A DNA stretch of 64,000 nucleotides, taken from positions 1 to 64,000 of the forward strand of contig NZ_JAAGRY010000007.1 of the NCBI RefSeq assembly GCF_015707995.1. The letters run 5' to 3'. Shown here in pieces: positions 61,857-64,000 of this stretch (its first letter is position 1; each line of letters starts with the position of its first letter). Made by a program: the position numbers and the translations under genes. The notes below the pieces were generated by a model that made no database searches, had not been told where the DNA came from, and was given only the letters and a program-made list of their open reading frames with translations. This stretch comes from Microbacterium paulum. Its GTDB lineage: Bacteria > Actinomycetota > Actinomycetes > Actinomycetales > Microbacteriaceae.

Positions 61857-63047
61857 TCAGGCGCGGCGCGCGCCCTCGCCGAGCGAGGCCAGCTTGGCCC
61901 ACGCGATGTCGGGGTGGATGCGTCCGCCCAGGCCGCAGTCGGTCGAGGCGATGACGCGGTCGGCGCCGACGATGTCGGTGTAGCGGCGGATGCGCTGCGC
62001 GACCAGCTCGGGGTGCTCGACGACGTTCGTGGCGTGGCTGACGACGCCGGGCACGAGCACGAGGTCGTCGGGCAGTGCGCCGGATGCCGAGGCGTCGGCC
62101 CACGCCACCGACTCGTGCTCGTGGCGGACGTTCCCGGCCTCGAACGAGATCGACCCGACGTTCGCCTTCAGCACGACCGGCAGGATGTCTTTCAGCTCGA
62201 TGTCGGTCGTGTGCGGCCCGTGCCACGAGCCCCAGCACAGGTGCAGGCGCACCTGGTCTTCGGGAAGACCCGCGATCGCGTGGTTGATCGCGTCGATGCG
62301 GATCTGCGTGAACGCCTGGTAGTCGGCGATCGAGGGCTCGGGCGAGATCTGGTCGAAGTTCTCGGCGAGCGACGGGTCGTCGAGCTGCAAGATGAGGCCG
62401 GCGTCGACGATCGCCCGGTACTCCTCGCGCAGGGCGTCGGCCCACGCGAAGATGTGCTCCTCGTCGGTCGCGTAGTACTCGTTGCGCACGCGTGCGGCCG
62501 ACCCCGGCGCGATCGCGGTGAGAAAGCCCTGCTCGCCCGGGCGGAGGGCGGCCTTCAGGTTACGGATGTCGGATGCCACGGCATCCTGCCCGCGGTAGGC
62601 GAGGGGACCCGTCGTGGTGGGGAAGGGGGCGGCGCCCGATCCGGTGTCGACGGCTTCGGCGTAGACGGCGGGGAACAGCTGCCGGTCGCGGCGGTTCAGA
62701 AAGCTCGTGAGCCGCACGTTGCCGGGCGACGACTCGACGGGCGGCTCGGTGAACGCGTTGATCTCGGTGAGCGAGAGGCCCGAGACGCGCTGGAACGAGT
62801 AGCCCCACCAGGCGCCGTAGTCGACGGCACCCGTCATCGCTTTGCCGAACTCGCCGTCGCCGACGAGGGTGATGCCGGCGTCGCGCTGGCGCTCGACGAC
62901 GTCGGCGACCGCCTGCGCGGTGAGGGCGTCGACCTCGGGGGTCTGCTGCAGCGTGAAGCCGTCGTCGTCGAACGCGCGCGCCTTGTTCGCGTCGATCAGC
63001 GCCTGCGTGCGGGGCAGACTTCCCGAGGTGGTGGTCTGAACGGGCAT
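61857..63047 (-). CDS. Cobalamin-independent methionine synthase II-like protein (MetE C-domain)
   Basis: A 396-aa protein equivalent to the catalytic C-terminal half of MetE. Zinc-site candidates are kept: His and Cys in VRLHLCWGSWHGPH and Cys in IASTDCGLGGRIHPD. The N-terminal TTTSGSLPRTQALID and GITLVGDGEFGKAM are typical of the stand-alone family. It may make methionine from a methyl donor other than methyl-THF-polyglutamate. ATG 63047 has AGGAGGAG just upstream. The 130-nt region before it has inverted repeats but no riboswitch I can name. Confidence 0.88.
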   Translation of the reverse strand: MPVQTTTSGSLPRTQALIDANKARAFDDDGFTLQQTPEVDALTAQAVADVVERQRDAGITLVGDGEFGKAMTGAVDYGAWWGYSFQRVSGLSLTEINAFTEPPVESSPGNVRLTSFLNRRDRQLFPAVYAEAVDTGSGAAPFPTTTGPLAYRGQDAVASDIRNLKAALRPGEQGFLTAIAPGSAARVRNEYYATDEEHIFAWADALREEYRAIVDAGLILQLDDPSLAENFDQISPEPSIADYQAFTQIRIDAINHAIAGLPEDQVRLHLCWGSWHGPHTTDIELKDILPVVLKANVGSISFEAGNVRHEHESVAWADASASGALPDDLVLVPGVVSHATNVVEHPELVAQRIRRYTDIVGADRVIASTDCGLGGRIHPDIAWAKLASLGEGARRA

Positions 63048-63241
63048 GGTTCTCCTCCTGGGGTAGAGGGCCTGCCGGGCTGAGGCCGCGGGCAAGCCGT
63101 CAGAGAGCTCTTGCAGCGGCGATCGACGCGCGTTGCTCAAGGCGGAGGCTTCCGGTTTTCGAGCCACCCCAAGCGTAGAACCGCCGGACGCACCAGCGTG
63201 ACCGTATGACAAGAGGTGACGGATGCCGGGGTCCCGGGCCG

Positions 63242-63302
63242 GGCCGGGCTGAGCCAGGCCGGGCTCGGCCAGGCGCGGCTGCACCCGGCGCGGATCAGGC
63301 CA
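63242..63302. repeat. Degenerate 15-bp tandem repeat, four units
   Basis: Units GGCCGGGCTGAGCCA (63242), GGCCGGGCTCGGCCA (63257), GGCGCGGCTGCACCC (63272) and GGCGCGGATCAGGCCA (63287) lie head to tail directly after the transporter pseudogene. Confidence 0.7.
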
Positions 63303-63304
63303 GG

Positions 63305-63693
63305 TCAGCGCACCCCGCGCATGAGACGCAGCACGGGCTTCGCCGAGACGAGCAGCACGACGCCGATCGCGATCGCGATGAGCGCGAGCGTCGTGAAGTA
63401 CGGCACCTCGTCGTCGGGGTTGTAGAGCGACGCGAGCTGCCCCGCGATGGCGGTGCCGAGCGAGACCGAGAGGAAGAAGAGCGCGACCATCTGCGTGTGG
63501 AACGCGTCGGGCGCGAGCTTGGTCGTCACCGACAGGCCGACCGGCGAGAGCAGCAGCTCGGCGACGGTGAAGACGAACAAGATGCCGACGATCGCCCGAA
63601 CACGTTCGCGAGGGCCTTCGGCTGGCCGAAGAAGCGGGTGTCTGCCTCGCCGCTCGAGGGGTCGGTGGATGCCATGGGATTGCGTGCGCTCAT
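63305..63693 (-). pseudogene. POT/PTR-family peptide transporter with large internal deletion
   Basis: From ATG 63693 the frame gives the usual N-terminus of a POT carrier (DTRFFGQPKALANVFG), then breaks near 63590-63605. A different frame continues as the family's C-terminus: VGILFVFTVAELLLSPVGLS, then TTKLAPDAFHTQMVALFFLS and a final membrane segment up to VLRLMRGVR. Roughly 350-370 residues with most of the 12-14 membrane segments are missing, and the joint is out of frame. The gene is dead. POT proteins import di- and tripeptides with protons. Confidence 0.82.
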
Positions 63694-63833
63694 CCGCCGA
63701 GGGTACCGGCGAGGCCCCGCGCACCCGCGGAGATCTGCGGGGCCGCGGAGGAATCCTGCCGAATCCGTCCGAAAGAGTGCTGATCTCCGCAGAACGGATG
63801 CCTCTCCGCGCCGCGCGAACCTAGGCTGGCGCC

Positions 63834-64000
63834 GTGACCGACACTCGCATCATCGACCTCAGCCACCCGATCCGCGGCGGGCTCGTCACCTACCCGGGCC
63901 TTCCCGCACCCGTCATCACCCCGCATCTCACGCGCGAGGCGTCGCGGGCGACCTATGCGCCGGGCACCGAGTTCGCGATGGACGTCATCACGATGATCGG
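63834..64000 (+). CDS. Cyclase-family protein (kynurenine formamidase-like), 3' end cut
   Basis: The 55 visible residues start TDTRIIDLSHPIRGGLVTYP and continue GLPAPVITPHLTREA, matching the N-terminus of the cyclase/formamidase family, which use a metal-bound HxGTHxDxP motif that would lie beyond the window. GTG 63834 has TAGGCT (63822-63827) 6 nt upstream, a leaderless start. Substrate undecided. Confidence 0.85.
   Translation, partial: MTDTRIIDLSHPIRGGLVTYPGLPAPVITPHLTREASRATYAPGTEFAMDVITMI

Noticed and set aside
63048-63180. A SAM-type riboswitch in the leader of the MetE-like gene
   Set aside because: There are inverted repeats, but I could not match the conserved core of any SAM, SAH or cobalamin riboswitch; an Infernal/Rfam search would decide.

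Overview
The window is a gene-dense, roughly 70% GC stretch of an actinobacterial chromosome. It most resembles Microbacteriaceae, probably Microbacterium or a close relative. The evidence is the base composition, the very frequent GGATGCC/GGCATCC words, HspR/HAIR control of the chaperone genes, a DUF222/13E12 HNH gene, and a strong tendency to leaderless gene starts (a TANNNT box 6-7 nt before ATG/GTG). No tRNA, rRNA, CRISPR array, insertion sequence or prophage was seen. Nothing here was checked against a database; names rest on motifs and neighbourhood.

Layout. 1-5.6 kb: end of a MarR regulator, a BCCT osmolyte carrier, a UMF1-type MFS carrier and a DEAD-box RNA helicase. 5.7-11.1 kb: a lactate locus, with lactate permease and FAD/Fe-S D-lactate dehydrogenase translationally coupled, and a divergent GntR regulator with a palindrome over the permease -10 box. 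11.1-16.1 kb: dnaK-grpE-dnaJ-hspR plus a ribokinase, behind two HAIR operators. 16.1-16.8 kb: gene debris (a DUF2252 remnant and a frameshifted gene). 17-21 kb: two GT4 glycosyltransferases, small membrane proteins and a GlxA-like regulator.

21.1-24.5 kb is the most unusual block: five tightly coupled minus-strand genes with a WXG100-like small protein, a 468-aa helical/transmembrane protein resembling type VII secretion substrates, a four-TM protein and two proteins of unknown function. It is followed by an HspR-controlled ClpB that lacks the N-domain. 27-36 kb: nitroreductase, RraA, VOC protein, CPA1 antiporter, an ABC exporter with a NarL-type two-component system, and a GT87-like membrane protein. 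36-43.5 kb: flavin reductase, exonuclease III, transhydrogenase pntAB, pyrE, a YefM/RelE-type toxin-antitoxin pair and the HNH protein.

43.6-49.6 kb: small membrane proteins, an acetyltransferase, a lower-GC patch with an orphan gene, a universal stress protein, a NagD-type HAD phosphatase followed by two micro-membrane proteins, an SDR and a VIT1/CCC1 protein. 49.6-52.5 kb: mntR and mntH, with paired operators over the mntH promoter, then a SPOUT methyltransferase. 52.5-64 kb: an AAA ATPase, a MATE exporter, a DUF308-lipase fusion, an M13 peptidase coupled to a beta-lactamase-fold protein without its catalytic serine and lysine, PurU, a MetE-like enzyme, a POT transporter pseudogene with an internal deletion, and the start of a cyclase-family gene.
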